A stretch of DNA of 64,000 nucleotides from Zanthoxylum bungeanum (Eukaryota; Streptophyta; Magnoliopsida; Sapindales; Rutaceae). The translations under genes were made by a program, and so were the position numbers. The notes below the pieces were generated by a model, which did not search any database, was not told the origin of the DNA, and saw only the letters and a program-made list of their open reading frames with translations. Numbering within the stretch: position 1 is the first letter of the stretch; each line of letters begins with the position of its first letter. Below are positions 12,166 through 24,811 of this stretch, one piece after another. Location: positions 1 to 64,000 of the forward strand of contig SKCR01047755.1 of the NCBI GenBank assembly GCA_019454045.1, written 5' to 3'.

Positions 12166-13559
12166 GGAAATTCTTTAACATTGCATGTATTTATAGGGAA
12201 TTAAAATATATAATTCTTTAATGAGAAAAGACACAACCCTTTGGATTGAATGGTTATTATCTTTTAATGAGAAATGACATAACCCCTTGGATTAGAAGAG
12301 TTACTTGAAGGATTATAACTCTTAAATGATTATATACATTGACATAAAGATATCTTTACAAAGACATCCATCTATGTCCATAAAAAGGGGTCCATGGGTT
12401 CTCATTTCAGATATTCATTATTCATTTTTCCCATTTGTCCATATGCATAATTAGAGAGTCTAACCAAGAATAAAAAAAGAGTTTCCACCATTTTTAAATT
12501 TGTAAATCTTGATTCAAGGAGTGTCTATTTTTATCAAGAAGCAACCAAGTATCTTGGGAGAACATTAGCCAAGAGATCGGTAAGTTCTTAAAGACAGAGA
12601 TTTCTCGACTTGGTTTGAAGTTTTCATCTTTTACAAAAATATTTTACAGGTTTTTCTTAAGACATTGAGTTTTTATTTTGATTTATGGTTTGCATGTTTT
12701 TGCTTAAATTATGAATGTTAAAAGTGATAAATAACACATCCCGCCAACGAACTTAAGAACTTATTAACTTATATGTGTTATTTATTCTAATTTATGCATG
12801 TATTATTCATCTTTTGCTTTGAAAATGAGTTATGTACATGAAATTTACATAAAGGCGTTTGAACGCCCGTTGAACACGAACGAAACATGCAATGTTCCGT
12901 ATTTTCGTTTGAACGTGGTGATGAATGTCACTCGAACGCGAGCTCTCTAGAAGGGTTCGTTCGAACGACAATCGCTACACGAACATGAACTCTCTGCAAA
13001 GATTCGTTCGAACGGCTGAACGAACATGACGTTAACGCAAGTTATACCTGGAAAATTTCCAGACTTGAATTAATTTTGGTAAAATAATATACATTATTTA
13101 GTTTACATAAATTCATATATTTCTATCAATCAAGTATCTAGTTAATTATCATATGTTATACACATATTTTACATATGAAATTTGATAATATAGACATAAG
13201 TTGAATAAACGCATAGTGTAATATTAACTTAGTTAAAATCATATACTGAAAATTTGTAAACTGGATAATATAAGTTTGAGTTAATATTAGTATGTTCAAT
13301 TATCACATTCATGCACCGGTTTACTATGTGATAAAATTGGAAAAAAATTAATATTGTTCATTGATTGTTGTATAGTTGGTTGAGAATTAAAGGTGTATCA
13401 CAAAGAATTGATCTGAGTGTTATACAAGTAATTCATTCCGAGTCTGACTATTTATATTTAATTAATTGTTATACGTGTAATTGAGATTTGAAGTGTAACA
13501 CTAAAATTGAATGCCTAAGATTTTCTATTGAGAAAGTGATTAAGGAAATTCTGACACCA
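12166..13559 (+). mobile_element. 5' LTR of copia element F
   Basis: Inferred 5' LTR: a TGTAGG start, TATTTATAGG at about 12188, and an end just before a degenerate primer-binding-like sequence (ATGCGATAAGAGCC at about 13561, compare the usual TGGTATCAGAGC). Its segment 12590-12720 recurs at 60450-60580, beyond the RT remnant, as expected for the other LTR. It contains a cluster of TTCGAACG motifs (12855-13030). Both ends are estimates. Confidence 0.5.
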
Positions 13560-13812
13560 ATGCGATAAGAGCCTAAGAGTGCAAGGATTTAAGTGGTTAC
13601 ATCAGTCTCCCCTCGTCTTTGGGGAATTTTCCTTTGATCACCAATCGTAAGAAATTTTAGTCATAAATTCAAGGACTTATATTATTTGGTATTACTATCC
13701 AAAATAATAATAAGTGGATTCTTATTGTAACATATAAACTAGATCAAAAAATTGATCTTTGTGTAATTGATCTTTTGTAGACATATTGGTAATTGTTATT
13801 TTATAGTTACAC

Positions 13813-14640
13813 ATGGCTAATGAAAATATCACAATACTGGTGGCTCATGGAGAGAAACTAGATAAATTTGGTGGAGCAAACTTTAAATAGTGGCAGAGTA
13901 AAATGTTTTTATACCTGACCATACTACAAATGTCTAAGTATCTCAAGGAAACTCATCTGGGTCATGTGGAGGGAGAAACTGAAGCGGCTTGGAAACTGCG
14001 AGTTGAGGCATGGTCACAATGCGACTCCTTATGCAAGAACTATCTCTTACGCGGTATTGATAATACCCTATATAATGTGTACCAAGACACGACTTATGCA
14101 AAGAAACTCTATGAATCTCTTGAGAAGAAGTACAAAATAGAATATGCTAGACAAAAAAATTATTATCAGTAGGTTCCTAGACTATAAATTGATAGATTCA
14201 ATGACGGTAATGTCTCAGTTGGATGAATTATAATTGATCATCCATGAAATATTGGATGAAGGAATGAAACTCTGTGAGACGTTTCAAGTTTCCATAATTG
14301 TTGAGAAGTTGTATGCCTCAATCATGGAAGGACTTCATGAGTTATCTGAAACACAATAAGAAACAAATGAGTCTTGAAGATTTGAGAGTTTGATTACGAA
14401 TCGAAGAGGACAACCAGAAGTTTGAGAATGCTAGCTACAAGACTATGAAGTCTAAGGCCAACATCGTTGAGGGTGGAAACTGTATCAAAAAGAGAAAGAA
14501 CAACGAAGCTGATTCTTCCCAATGAAATAAGAAGTTTATAGGGAAGTGGTACGTTTGTGAAAAAAATGGACATATAGCAATTGACTGCAGAAGCAAGAAG
14601 TTTTAGGACAAAGAAAAGAAAAAGAAGAATGAGGTCTATG
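13813..14640 (+). pseudogene. Copia element F gag remnant
   Basis: Conceptual translation from ATG at 13813 (MANENIT) gives a copia Gag with an in-frame TAG soon after (FKxWQSKM), then an open part 13903-14172 (LQMSKYLKE, AAWKLRVEAWSQCDSLCKNYLLRGIDNTLYNVY) of UBN2-type. Later frames shift. A zinc knuckle near 14545-14590 is degraded: the first Cys of CX2CX4HX4C is lost (VCEKNGHIAIDC). Gag would assemble the particle; this one is dead. Confidence 0.8.
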
Positions 14641-14699
14641 TCTCTAAAGATGAGCTGATGACTGATGAGATCTCAAATTTGAACATCTCAATGGTTGTA

Positions 14700-15788
14700 A
14701 TTAAAGCCAACTTGGTTAGAAACCCGAAAGAATGGTGGATAGACACATGAGCTACTCGTCACATATGTGTTGATAGTAAGATATTTTCTACATATCAAAA
14801 GGCCGACAATGGAGACAAATTGACCATAGGAAATTCTTCCACCTCTAAAGTGGTGGGAAAAGGCACAATGATTCTAAAGATGACTTCCGGGAAAAAACTG
14901 ACTTTGAAAAATATATTACATATTCCGGACATCAGGAAGAATCTAGTTTCGAGATCTCTCCTCAACAAGAATGGCTTTAAGTTAGTCTTTGTTTCAGACA
15001 AGTTTGTTCTTACCAAGAATAATATTTATGTAGGAAAATGATATCTCACTAAGGACCTTTTCAAATTTAACGTAATGACTGTCAATCGACACATTGGTAT
15101 TAATAATAATAAAACCACATCTTCTGCTTATATTATAGAGTCACAAAATGTATGGCATTGTAGTTTGGGGCATATTAGTTATGATATAATGCGTAAATTA
15201 ATTTATACGGACCTTATTCCTAAATTTACAATTGATAACCAACATAAATGTGAAGTATGTATTGAAGCAAAAATGAATAGAACATCATTTCATTCTATAG
15301 AACAAAGTTCTGAACCCTTGGAACTTGTTCACACCAATGTGTGTGATATGAATGTTGTGCAATCAAAAGACGATAAAAAATACTTTGTCGTTTTTATTGA
15401 TGATAACACAAGATTTTGTTATGTGTATTTGTTGAAGAGCAAAGATAAAGTTATTGAGAGCTTTATACATTATAAGAATGAAGTTGAAAATCAAATGGGC
15501 AAGAAAATCAAAAGAATCGGGAGTGATCGGGGAGGTGAATATATGTCACCATTTGGTGAATATTTTTCCAATCATGAAATTATTAATGAAACTATTGCTC
15601 CTTATTCCCCTCAACAAGACGGGATTGCAGAACATAAAAACCGAAGGTTGAAGAAAATGATGAATGCCATGTTAACAAGCTCTGGTTTACCCAAAACTTG
15701 TGGGGAAAAGCTTTACTTTTTGACAACTACATTCTGAATAAGCTACGTCACAAAAGATTGGACAAAACACCATATGAATTGTGGAAAG
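14700..15788 (+). pseudogene. Copia element F protease-integrase remnant, split by insertion
   Basis: The aspartic protease active site is visible at about 14740, but its Gly codon has become a stop (DT-stop-ATRH instead of DTGATRH). The GAG-pre-integrase and integrase run 15075-15737 with WHCSLGHIS and the HHCC finger, and then the DDE core. The first Asp position reads VHTNVCD (Asp to Asn), the second is SDRGGEY, and the Glu is kept in AEHKNRRL. The frame ends at PYELWK, exactly where a solo LTR is inserted (15789). The reading frame resumes at 59300 after the nested stack. Confidence 0.85.
15784..15788 (+). other. Target site duplication GAAAG, left
   Basis: Matches GAAAG at 59295-59299. 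Together they bracket the whole nested stack from 15789 to 59294, and the copia reading frame continues across the pair. Confidence 0.85.
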
Positions 15789-16210
15789 TGTTGAAGTTGG
15801 TGCTTGGAGCTCCAATATGAATAATGTATTGTATATTATATTTTATTATTTACTAATAAAATAACTACATTTTCATTTCAACCTAGTTAATGGTAATGTC
15901 ATTATGTATATTAGTTTGATATATAAATATGATGAAAATGACATCGACATTAGAATAGTCATGTAGTAAGATATTATTACTATTATAAACTATTCTTAAA
16001 TTAAATATTTCTAGTCATTGGTTTTGGAATACGGTAGAATTCCTATAACCCAGAAGACTAGCACATGTCGTATATTGGAATTGGAGTTCCAATGATTTAA
16101 CCCAATGTACCATGAGCAAGGGAAGCTCCTATAGACATGTGAGTTTTCGTTTTAGCGAATACTGAATGACTCACAAGTGATTCATAATAGTTGAAAGTAC
16201 ACACCACCGT
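15789..16210 (+). mobile_element. Solo LTR (family G), left part
   Basis: It begins TGTTGAAGTTGG next to the left GAAAG duplication and is interrupted at 16210 by Athila A3. The remaining part is 57231-59294. Without the insert the LTR is about 2.5 kb. Confidence 0.75.
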
Positions 16211-19200
16211 TGACCGGTGCAATTACACGCGTATAACGCAAGCGCACATATCGTTCAAGTAGTATAAAAAGTATCGATCCCATGAGGACTTAAAACCTAA
16301 GCTATTAATTTATGAAGCTAAATTTTTACAAGTATATAATGGATTGATTGTTTGATTGGGTGGTGACTTTAAAATTAAAACAAGTAAAATAAATAGCGCG
16401 AAAGTAGGTTGAGGAAAATTCAATATTAATAAACTATCCATGGTTGTGAATTATTCAAATATCTTTTTAAAGATGAAGTGGTTATTTTACGTTTGTGTAA
16501 TATATTAGTTTACTAACCTGGAACATGAACTCTGCAAAAGTCTCTGTCGATGGTCGGATGCAAATACCTAGTGTAACCTAATTAATCATATGTCTATATC
16601 AACCAAGTTACATGAATTCATTAAGATTAAGTTCCAATTGTGGCTACCTCCGCTCGACAAGTATATGTCTATCCTGTAAGGAAATCTATTAAAGGGTTAT
16701 CTATCCTCAAGGAAGATCGTTGGCTATTAAGTCTAAGGCTGAAACCTAAAATTCATTTGTTAAGTTTATTTTGAGTTTACCAAATAAATCTTATTAGTGG
16801 CCAGTTAACAAGAATCATTAAGCTTAAGACTTAATAAGTAAACCTTTAAATTACCCAACCTATAAAATAACCCCTTATAAACCGGTGATATTGGAATTCA
16901 TCACAACCCCAGATAACGGACTTAGTTACGACACATATCTAAGGCTAGTAAAAGCTTAAATAAAATAAAAGATATAAAGTAAATGCTGAAATTAAATAAA
17001 GTAAATGCTGTAAAGTAAATGCTGGAAATTAAATGCTGGAAATTAAAAATGTAAAAGTACAATAAAAGAAAATGGTGGGGGTTAAAGGATTCACTTTTAT
17101 CACTACTATTTTAGATATCTCCCTTAATATAATATATTAACTTTGTGTGATATTACCAACCAGCCATATAGGCGGTATCCTGATTAAGTCAAATTAATAA
17201 TTAATTACCAACCGACCAATCATGCGGTATCCTTATTAAGTCAGGTTTTAAATAGTTTATATATTATAATAAGGGAGATTAATCTAAATATTATTAATAA
17301 AAGTTTTACCTTTAACCTCAGTAAGGGGGAGTTACTGTAGGCATTGCATTTTTGCATATTAGCCCGATGATGAGTCTCGTAATTAGGCATACTACCTCTT
17401 TAGTTGTGAAAGCTGCGGGAAACAGACATTGGAAGGGTAAAGTTGGAAATTAGCATTTTGTCAGATTTAACTCGCTTGTTTCGCTTCGGGTTCGCTTGTT
17501 GGACCTCTGTTTTAAAACACACCAAACCCATTAAATCACATCCAAAAATAATTAAAACATTTAAAACATTTAAAAACACATCTCACAAATTAATAATTAA
17601 AACATTTAAAATACATGTCACAAATTAAATTAAATTAAATTACATGACACAAATTAAATCACCTTCCTAAATTAAATTAAATCCCTTTCCTAAAATACAT
17701 AAATCACTTCCCCAAATTAAAAGATTTCCTTATCACATACTAAATTAAAAATATCTCCTAATTAATACACAAATTTGATTCCTTCCCCAACAAGGTAAAC
17801 CCCCTCCATTGGCCTATAGAAAGAACCATTAACCCACATAATTCAAACCATGGCTAGCTAATTCACGAAAACACAAAAAAATATAAACCTTGCTTCACGC
17901 CCTTCACTGCCTTGAAATCAGCCACATTGCTCAACGCCCAACACGTAAGCCATCAAGAAGCATACATGCCTGACCAGACACCAATTCAACGCATCCGCCC
18001 CGCGCATCTGCCTGCTCCACGTTAGCCAGCCTCACCGAGCCCACAATCCCAACGCATCAACACGCCCACTCACAACTTATCTCCTTCTCGCCTCACTCAA
18101 AAAAGGCTCACCTCTTTGATTTGTTTTGAAGCACGCACACCAGACCACTCAATTGACCGAGACCCCACTCATTGCCGCTTCAACAACCTAAACCAAACAG
18201 CCCTCCTTCACTCAACCTGCACGCCTAAACAGTCCCCGAAACTCCCCAAAACAGTCCCCGGATTAACCCAAAACTGCACCTAAAAAATAGCCCAAACCAG
18301 TCCAAAAAACCATAAAAATAGTAGCCTAAATTACCAAAATAGTGACCTGAAACGCAGCAGCAAAACAGCAGCGAAACGGAGTAAAAACAGCAGCCCGAGC
18401 AGCAAAACAGCGAGGAAAGATGTTGAGTTAGTGAACCGAAAGATTTGCGGATAATTCACCCTTCCAACGGACGTGTAACACCCTTTCTTGAGACGACAAA
18501 AGAGGTTAGACCTGAGGGCATCCTTTTATTTATTATCTTTTGTTTATTTTATTTATTTTAAATATTATCGCATGAGAGTCGTTTGAGGCATGATCTGATT
18601 GTTGGACGAGCGGAATTTGTGTTCCCTTTTGTGGTATAAAGGATGGAAATCCGGACGTAAATTCCGTAGCCGAATCCGAATGGATGGTAGTGCGGTTTGT
18701 ACTCGGGATACAACGCCACGTACCACTTAAGAGACATGTATTTTGTCTCATCCAAACTTATGCGTGAGCATGTGGTAGTTCGTAGGTTATTTATTTGTTA
18801 TTAAAGCATGATTAGGTTGTTAGCATGTTATTTATCTTAAGCATGATTTAGTCGATAGAAAGTTATTTCTTTATGCATGATTAGGTTGTTTTTACATTAG
18901 GGATTTAATTTATATTTATGCTTAGATTCTTATTTATTTTCCGCATTAGATAATTGAGCATGTTTGTGTGATGATTGTATGTTATTGCGTGTTTTCCGTC
19001 ATGATAACTTACTTTGAAGTATGCGAACTTAGATATAGGTTCTCATTGTTATTATTATGCATGCAGACTTAGGCGTAGATTACCCTTGAGCATAAATATT
19101 GAATAGATTCGGTTAGTTTATTGCACAAATCATATCATCACAAGTGACATAAGTAAGGGACCATTCCGAACCCAACGGTTTGAGGTCTTCCCTTGCGAGG

Positions 19201-20023
19201 GGTGAGTGCGGCCTTAAATCTTTGTCCCGGTTCACACCGGGTGGCGACTCCATGTTATTTCGTACTCCCAACTAGGCCGCGAGCCTAGAACAGTGTCGCT
19301 CAGTTTCTGTGTCCTACAGTTACCTCCTCATTACTGAAAAGTAAAAACTGAAAAGTAAAGAAAGGAAAGTACTATTGCATAAAAGTAAATTGCAGAAAGT
19401 AAAGACTGAAAAGTAAAGAAAAGAAAGTGCAAATGCGAAAATTAATTACTGAAAGCTGTAAATAAACAAACAAGATACAATCTTCTTAGTATTCTTAAGG
19501 AATTACATAGAGGAAAGTATGAAATGAAAATGAAAATTTGGCCTGAATTTATAGGCATCAATAAGCCCTGCGCGTCTTCTGCGGAGATGATGACACGTGG
19601 CACGGCTGAATGATTATCTCAAAAATTATGATGATGTGGCAATGACGTGGCGATGTCGATTGTCGGCAATATATGATAGTGACACATGGCACGACACACG
19701 TTAGTAAGAATTACTATGATGTTGACACGTGGCAGACACACGTTAGCAATGATGATGATTGTCGGTAGCATGTGATGATGAAATATGTCAGGCGCACGTT
19801 AGCATGATCTGGCGCACGTTAACGGTCGCGACGCGTAAATGATAGGTTTGCCCTTTTTATCTGTTTTTCACTATTTTGGCCCTGATTTGATTCCAGAGAG
19901 TCCTGAAACTTTATTTATCTACAAAATAACACAAAACACATCAAAATATTCACAAAAATCAAGAAACTATACAAAATATTAAGTAAAATGAGTGGGAAAT
20001 AATGATATATTTACCACTCATCA
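16211..20023 (-). mobile_element. 3' LTR of A3 (contains a solo LTR)
   Basis: The ends on the + strand read TGACCGGTGC...CCACTCATCA. It aligns with 55532-57225 apart from the family D solo LTR inserted at 17336-19318. TATA-like TATAAATTC lies on the minus strand near 19545-19553. The adjacent polypurine tract is at 20024-20036. Confidence 0.9.
17336..19318 (+). mobile_element. Solo LTR of family D
   Basis: TGTAGGCATT...GTCCTACA, flanked by a perfect GTTAC duplication (17331-17335 and 19319-19323). It aligns along its length with the LTR at 971-3177. The paralogous empty site is present in A3's other LTR (AGGGGGAGTTACCTCCTC, GTTAC at 56698-56702), which proves the insertion and its boundaries. 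The internal sequence was lost, presumably by LTR-LTR recombination. Confidence 0.95.
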
Positions 20024-20222
20024 CACCCCAAACCTAAAATTTCCTAGTCCTCGAGAAAAATATCAAAATAAAATAACATAAACATCTTTAAAATAAAATT
20101 AAACTAAGCCACTTTCGTAGGGATCACGGTTGCTTTTAGCGTATGCAACAAGCCTTTAAACCTTTAGGTGTCTCTAGTGGATGAGTTGTAGTCTCGTAAG
20201 GGCTTACAACAACGATACCCAC
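20024..20222 (-). mobile_element. A3 polypurine tract and 3' end of internal region
   Basis: The minus strand reads GGTTTGGGGTG before the LTR (polypurine tract, 20024-20036). The rest aligns with 25573-25760 in A1 up to GATACCCAC, where C-family sequence begins at 20223. Confidence 0.85.
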
Positions 20223-20938
20223 TATAGACGCTGGTTTTCGCCCGAGGTCCACAATCGAGATTTCGTTGAAAGAGGGGCATTAGCGATCCTGCAAAACAAA
20301 GGAAGTAGGGTGAACGAAGAAGGTCTACCCACCGATGTGGTGGAGGCCGTAGACACTCCAACGTCCAAGTCAGTGATAGAATCAAGGAAGTAGTAGGTAG
20401 AAGGTCAAGGTCAGAGGTTACCTTGAACTCCGTATGTTACCGTGAGGGCGGTAAATGGAAGGAGTGGTAAGCTTGAGGATGTCCTAAAGCTGTGAGTAGG
20501 AGAGCTAGAAGTTGAATATCTCTTCCTCTTGGAGCCTTGTTCCCTATATATACATGCTCTAGTAACGAGTGCCTTTATTGCCATTTGATTGCTCGTCCGT
20601 TGGGTCATAATAACGGTTGACTTCATTAGATGCAATTACTGCATTTTGCCCGTTTGTAGGCTGGAACAGATGGGTTATGAATGGCGTTTATGAGTTTGGG
20701 CGTTATGTGGACTGGCATGGGGTGAGTCCTGATTGTGGTTTAGACACGTGGTATTTCACTGGGCTTAGCCTTGTGAATCTCTGGGCCTCTATACACTTAA
20801 ACCCTTGGGGCTTCCTTTTGAAGTAGAAACTTGGGCCTGGATCTTGTGTTGGAGAGTCTGGGATGCGTTCAACAATGGGCCTGAAGCCAAATGACGAAAT
20901 TGCCCTTGGACCAAATTTGGTCCACACAGTTTGTCCCC
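20223..20938 (-). mobile_element. C-family LTR, 3' LTR of copy C1
   Basis: It aligns with the LTRs at 36013-36623 and 38369-38978; the outer TG reads TA here. The minus strand has a polypurine tract immediately before it (AGAGTAGGGGACAAAC at 20939-20954, + strand complement GTTTGTCCCCTACTCT), so it is a 3' LTR in minus orientation. TATATATAGGGA on the minus strand near 20540 is a likely TATA box. Confidence 0.8.
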
Positions 20939-21080
20939 TACTCTCTAAGTCAAGGAGTCATTGGCTTGGGGAGTACTTGACGCGTGTGTCGCTTGAGACG
21001 AGGCCATAGTATGTAAGTGTACTCGAGCGTCGATGCTACCTATTGATTGAACCAAACGAATGTCAAGTTATGAACCTGAC

Positions 21081-21830
21081 TCTACGAAAGTCATTGGGGA
21101 AGTACCCAATTGACCGAACCAGATGAAGGTCAGGATATAAGTCATACGATATGTGTAAACCATGTACACAACTTGACTAGCATGAGTCTATGGGGGATGT
21201 CCCCAGTCGTCTGGACTTGATGAGGCCAGGATGATATAAGTCATACGACATGTGTAATCTATGTCTACAACTTGACTGGACATGAGTCTATGAGGGATGT
21301 CCCCAGTCGTCTGGACTTGATGAGGCCAGGAAGATATAAGTCAGACAACATGTGTAATCCATGTCTACAACTTGACTGGACATGAGTCTATGGGGGATGT
21401 CCCCGGTCGTCTGGACTTGATGAGGCCAGGCAGATATAAGTCATACGACATGTGTAATCCATGTCTACAACTTGACTGGACATGAGTCTATGGGGGATGT
21501 CCCCAGTCGTCTGGACTTGATGAGGCCAGGAAGATATAAGTCATACGACATGTGTAATCCATATCTACAACTTGACTCAACACGAGTCCATGAGGGATGT
21601 CCCCGGTCGACTAAACCAGATTAAGGTTAGGATATATACGACATGTGTAGTCCATGTCTATTCCTTGGCTCGACATGAGTCCATGGGGGATGTCCCCGGT
21701 CGACTAAACCAGATGAAGGTTAGGATATATATGACATGTGTAGTCCATGTCTACTCCTTGACTCGACATGAGTCCATTGAGGAATGTCCCCGGTCGACTG
21801 GTCTTGACGAGGGCAGGAAGCCATTCACTC
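21081..21830. repeat. 93-100 bp tandem array (C-family, copy 1)
   Basis: About seven units, with starts near 21181, 21281, 21381, 21481 and 21581 (100 bp apart) and then 21674 and 21767 (93 bp apart). The core is CATGAGTCYATGGGGGATGT, then CCCCRGTCG and ACATGTGTARTCCATGTCTA. It aligns in inverted orientation with the array at 37260-38240. Confidence 0.9.
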
Positions 21831-22049
21831 ATTTGGTATCGGAGATGGACCAAACTGAGGCTACATACAGAGTGCATGTCGGCTGAGACAGATGACCTTA
21901 TTAATAGTTTGAGGAAGTTTATTCTTTTATCTCCCGTATTGGCCCCCAGTCTACTGTGTCTTGTAAAGTCTCCATTTTGTTAAACTTTTACGTTGTTCTT
22001 ACTCTCACAAAAGTGACCTAAGTCCATTGTAGGATCACAGTTCATCGAC

Positions 22050-22873
22050 TGTTGACAATGATTGGCCCACGAAAGAGGCCCAATGATCTATACGTTGGAT
22101 CATGCATGCTTGTTTGTCAAAAGAAAAGGAGGCCAAAAAGCCATGTAAAATGCTACATACTTATTGCCCAAGAAGCACGCCAAAACCAAGAAGTACGGGA
22201 GCCCACGTTCGCCATATCATGTGGGAAATGGAGATGGTTCTCTCCAACATGCAAGAAGACGCATAGCTCTTGATGCTAGGGCCCAATTTCACCAAAGTTT
22301 CCTCACCCATTCTCAACAGTAAAAGCTTGAAACTACGTCCTGGTAGCCACCTGAAAATAACAGGCTGCTCCAGAGAAAACTCGATATATCAAAAAGATAG
22401 CCACGTCACGCGCCAACACCAAGGCAGTAATTCCACACGCAAAAGGACAAAAGCCAACCAGTCTCCCAATGAGCAAAAGCCTAAATATAGTGTAAGAGAC
22501 TCACGTGAAGGCTAAAAATAACGAGTCCAGCGAAGGCTAATGGGGCACAGATGTCGAATGAAAGTTGAAGACCTTCTCTGTGGGTTGTAGTTAAAAAACG
22601 CATCCATATAGCTCTTAGTTTCTCTGAGGAGTTGATAAATTCAAAGATTCAAACATGAGCTTTTGTATGACATTAACTTCCTCCGTTAAAGTTGCGTCGA
22701 GTCAACTAGTTAAGCAGTTCCATTGATCAATTTTTCCGTTGATTTGATTTCTTGACCTTATTGATTCTAAACAGGACTTTGAATGCACATCCAACATATG
22801 TTAAAATAGCAAGCACTCGAACGAAGTCTAGATACAAAATTGCCACATGTTTTACCAAGCTTAAACCCCAACA
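22050..22873 (+). mobile_element. Probable gypsy LTR (family K) with eroded primer site
   Basis: It begins TGTTGACAATGATTGGCCCA and ends AACCCCAACA, followed by ATTGGCG at 22874-22880, the start of the ATTGGCGCC-type primer site used by many plant gypsy elements. I see no second copy in the window, so this rests on the ends and the primer-like motif only. Confidence 0.45.
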
Positions 22874-23360
22874 ATTGGCGAAGTGAGCCCAGAAATAGAC
22901 GAATCACAGGCGAGCCTCAACAAGCCCAACCAAGCACAAGTCTCACCCAGAGCAACAAATTAAGAAAACATCTCCGAGCGACCCACCAGCAGAGCAGGAA
23001 AGCTCCACCAAACCAAGGATGAACTACATCTGAAGGAAGATAGAGGTAGCAATCCAGGACTAAGTCGAGATTTACAGAAACCAAAACAAGCCTCAAAGGG
23101 CCATAGGAGAGAGTAGGCTTAGAGGGCAACGGCGGGGGGTAGGCTCAAAGGGCCACGGTAGAGAGTAGACAACAGTAGTCTTTTTGTGTATTCTTGTGGC
23201 TAATTGATTGTAAATGGAGATATGAAATTTGACCTTTAATTCTCACGTGCAGAGCCAAATTGAACCCACCAACTACTCGAGAAAATGTGTGATGCATGCG
23301 AATACTGATTTAGAAAGCACGAGCCTTGGCTCACTACCACTACAACCACAGCTTGCCCAT
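22874..23360 (+). other. Internal remnant of gypsy sequence, no gene
   Basis: GC-richer DNA with small local repeats (AGAGAGTAGGCTTAGAGGGC, GGGGTAGGCTCAAAGGGCC near 23110-23165). Open frames here are short and unrecognised. A1 is inserted at its right end. Confidence 0.4.
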
Positions 23361-24769
23361 TGACCGGCGTAAACACACACGTATAACGCAAGCGTACGTA
23401 TCGTTCAAGTAGTATAAAAAGTATCGATCCCACGAGGACTTAATACCTAAGTTATTAATTTTATGAGGTTAATTGATTACTAGTATCTATCAGGTTGTTT
23501 AACTGATTTGAAATAGCGACGATTCTAAATTTAAAGACAATAAAATATAATTGTTTGAAAGTAGATTTTAAGAAAATTCAATATTAAGACTATCCAGGGT
23601 TGTGATTTATTCCAATATTATATAAAGATAAAGTGGTTATTTTATAATTGGGTAATATATTGATTTATTAACCTGAAACACTAATTTATGTAAAAGCATC
23701 TTCCGATGGTCAATTACAAATACCTAGTATAATCCAATTGAACCATATGTCTATGTCAACCAAATTACCTAGATTCATTACGATTAAGTTCCAATTAAGA
23801 CTACCCCCGCCTGACAGGTATATTCCTATCCTGTAAGGAAATCTATTGAAAGGGTTATCTATCCTTAAGGAAGATCGTGGGCTATTGAATCTAAGGTCTT
23901 AAACTTAAAATCCCTATGTCTAGTTCATTTTAAGTTTACCTAGTCAATTTAATTAATGGCCAGTTAATTAAAGAGCATTAAGATTAAGACTCAATAAATA
24001 AATCTTTATATTACCCAAATTACAATCTAACCCTTATAAACCCGTGACATTGAATTTCATCACAACCCTAGATATTAACTTAGTTATGACACATAGCTAG
24101 GGCTGATAAAAACTTGAAAATAAAAGTCATAAACTGCTGAAAAGTAATTGCGATAATGAAAATGCTGAAGAGAAAATTACAAATGAAATAAAATGCTAAG
24201 GTAAAAAGGAATTACTTTTAATATTACTAATTTAGATATCTCCCAATAAAATAATATATAAACTTATGAAATTATTTAATCAACCGACCAATCTGGCGGT
24301 ATCCTGATTAAGTCCAATTAAGTCCAACCAGCCATATAGGCGGTAATATTTGTCCATAATCCAGCCATAAAGGCGGTACCAAAATAAATTTACCAACCGA
24401 CCAGTCTGGCGGTATCCTTGATTAATCAGTTTCAAACCAACAGAAAATAAATTTACCAACCGACCAATATAGCGGTATTCCTTTATTAATCAGAATTTTA
24501 AATAGTAAATATATTATTTTTAAGGGAGATTAATCTAAATAGCAATAATAAAATAATTACCTTTCACCTTAGCATAGGGAAGTTACCTCCGCATAGTGAA
24601 TAGTAAAAACTGTAAAATAAAGAAAGTAAATTATTATTACTACAAACAGTAATTAAAATTATTACAAAAGTAAAAAGTAAAAAATAAAAATGAAAATTCT
24701 AGAGAGAGAAACTCCCTAATTACATAGAAGGAGTGAGAAAAGGTGTAATGAAAATTGAAAATTCGCGGC

Positions 24770-24778
24770 CTATTTATA
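24770..24778 (-). promoter_or_regulatory. TATA box, A1 3' LTR
   Basis: TATAAATAG on the minus strand. The same box is at 32678-32686 (A1 5' LTR), 47559-47567 and 52716-52724 (A2). Confidence 0.75.
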
Positions 24779-24811
24779 GCAAAAAAAATTCACTGTTTGG
24801 TCACTGTTCGC

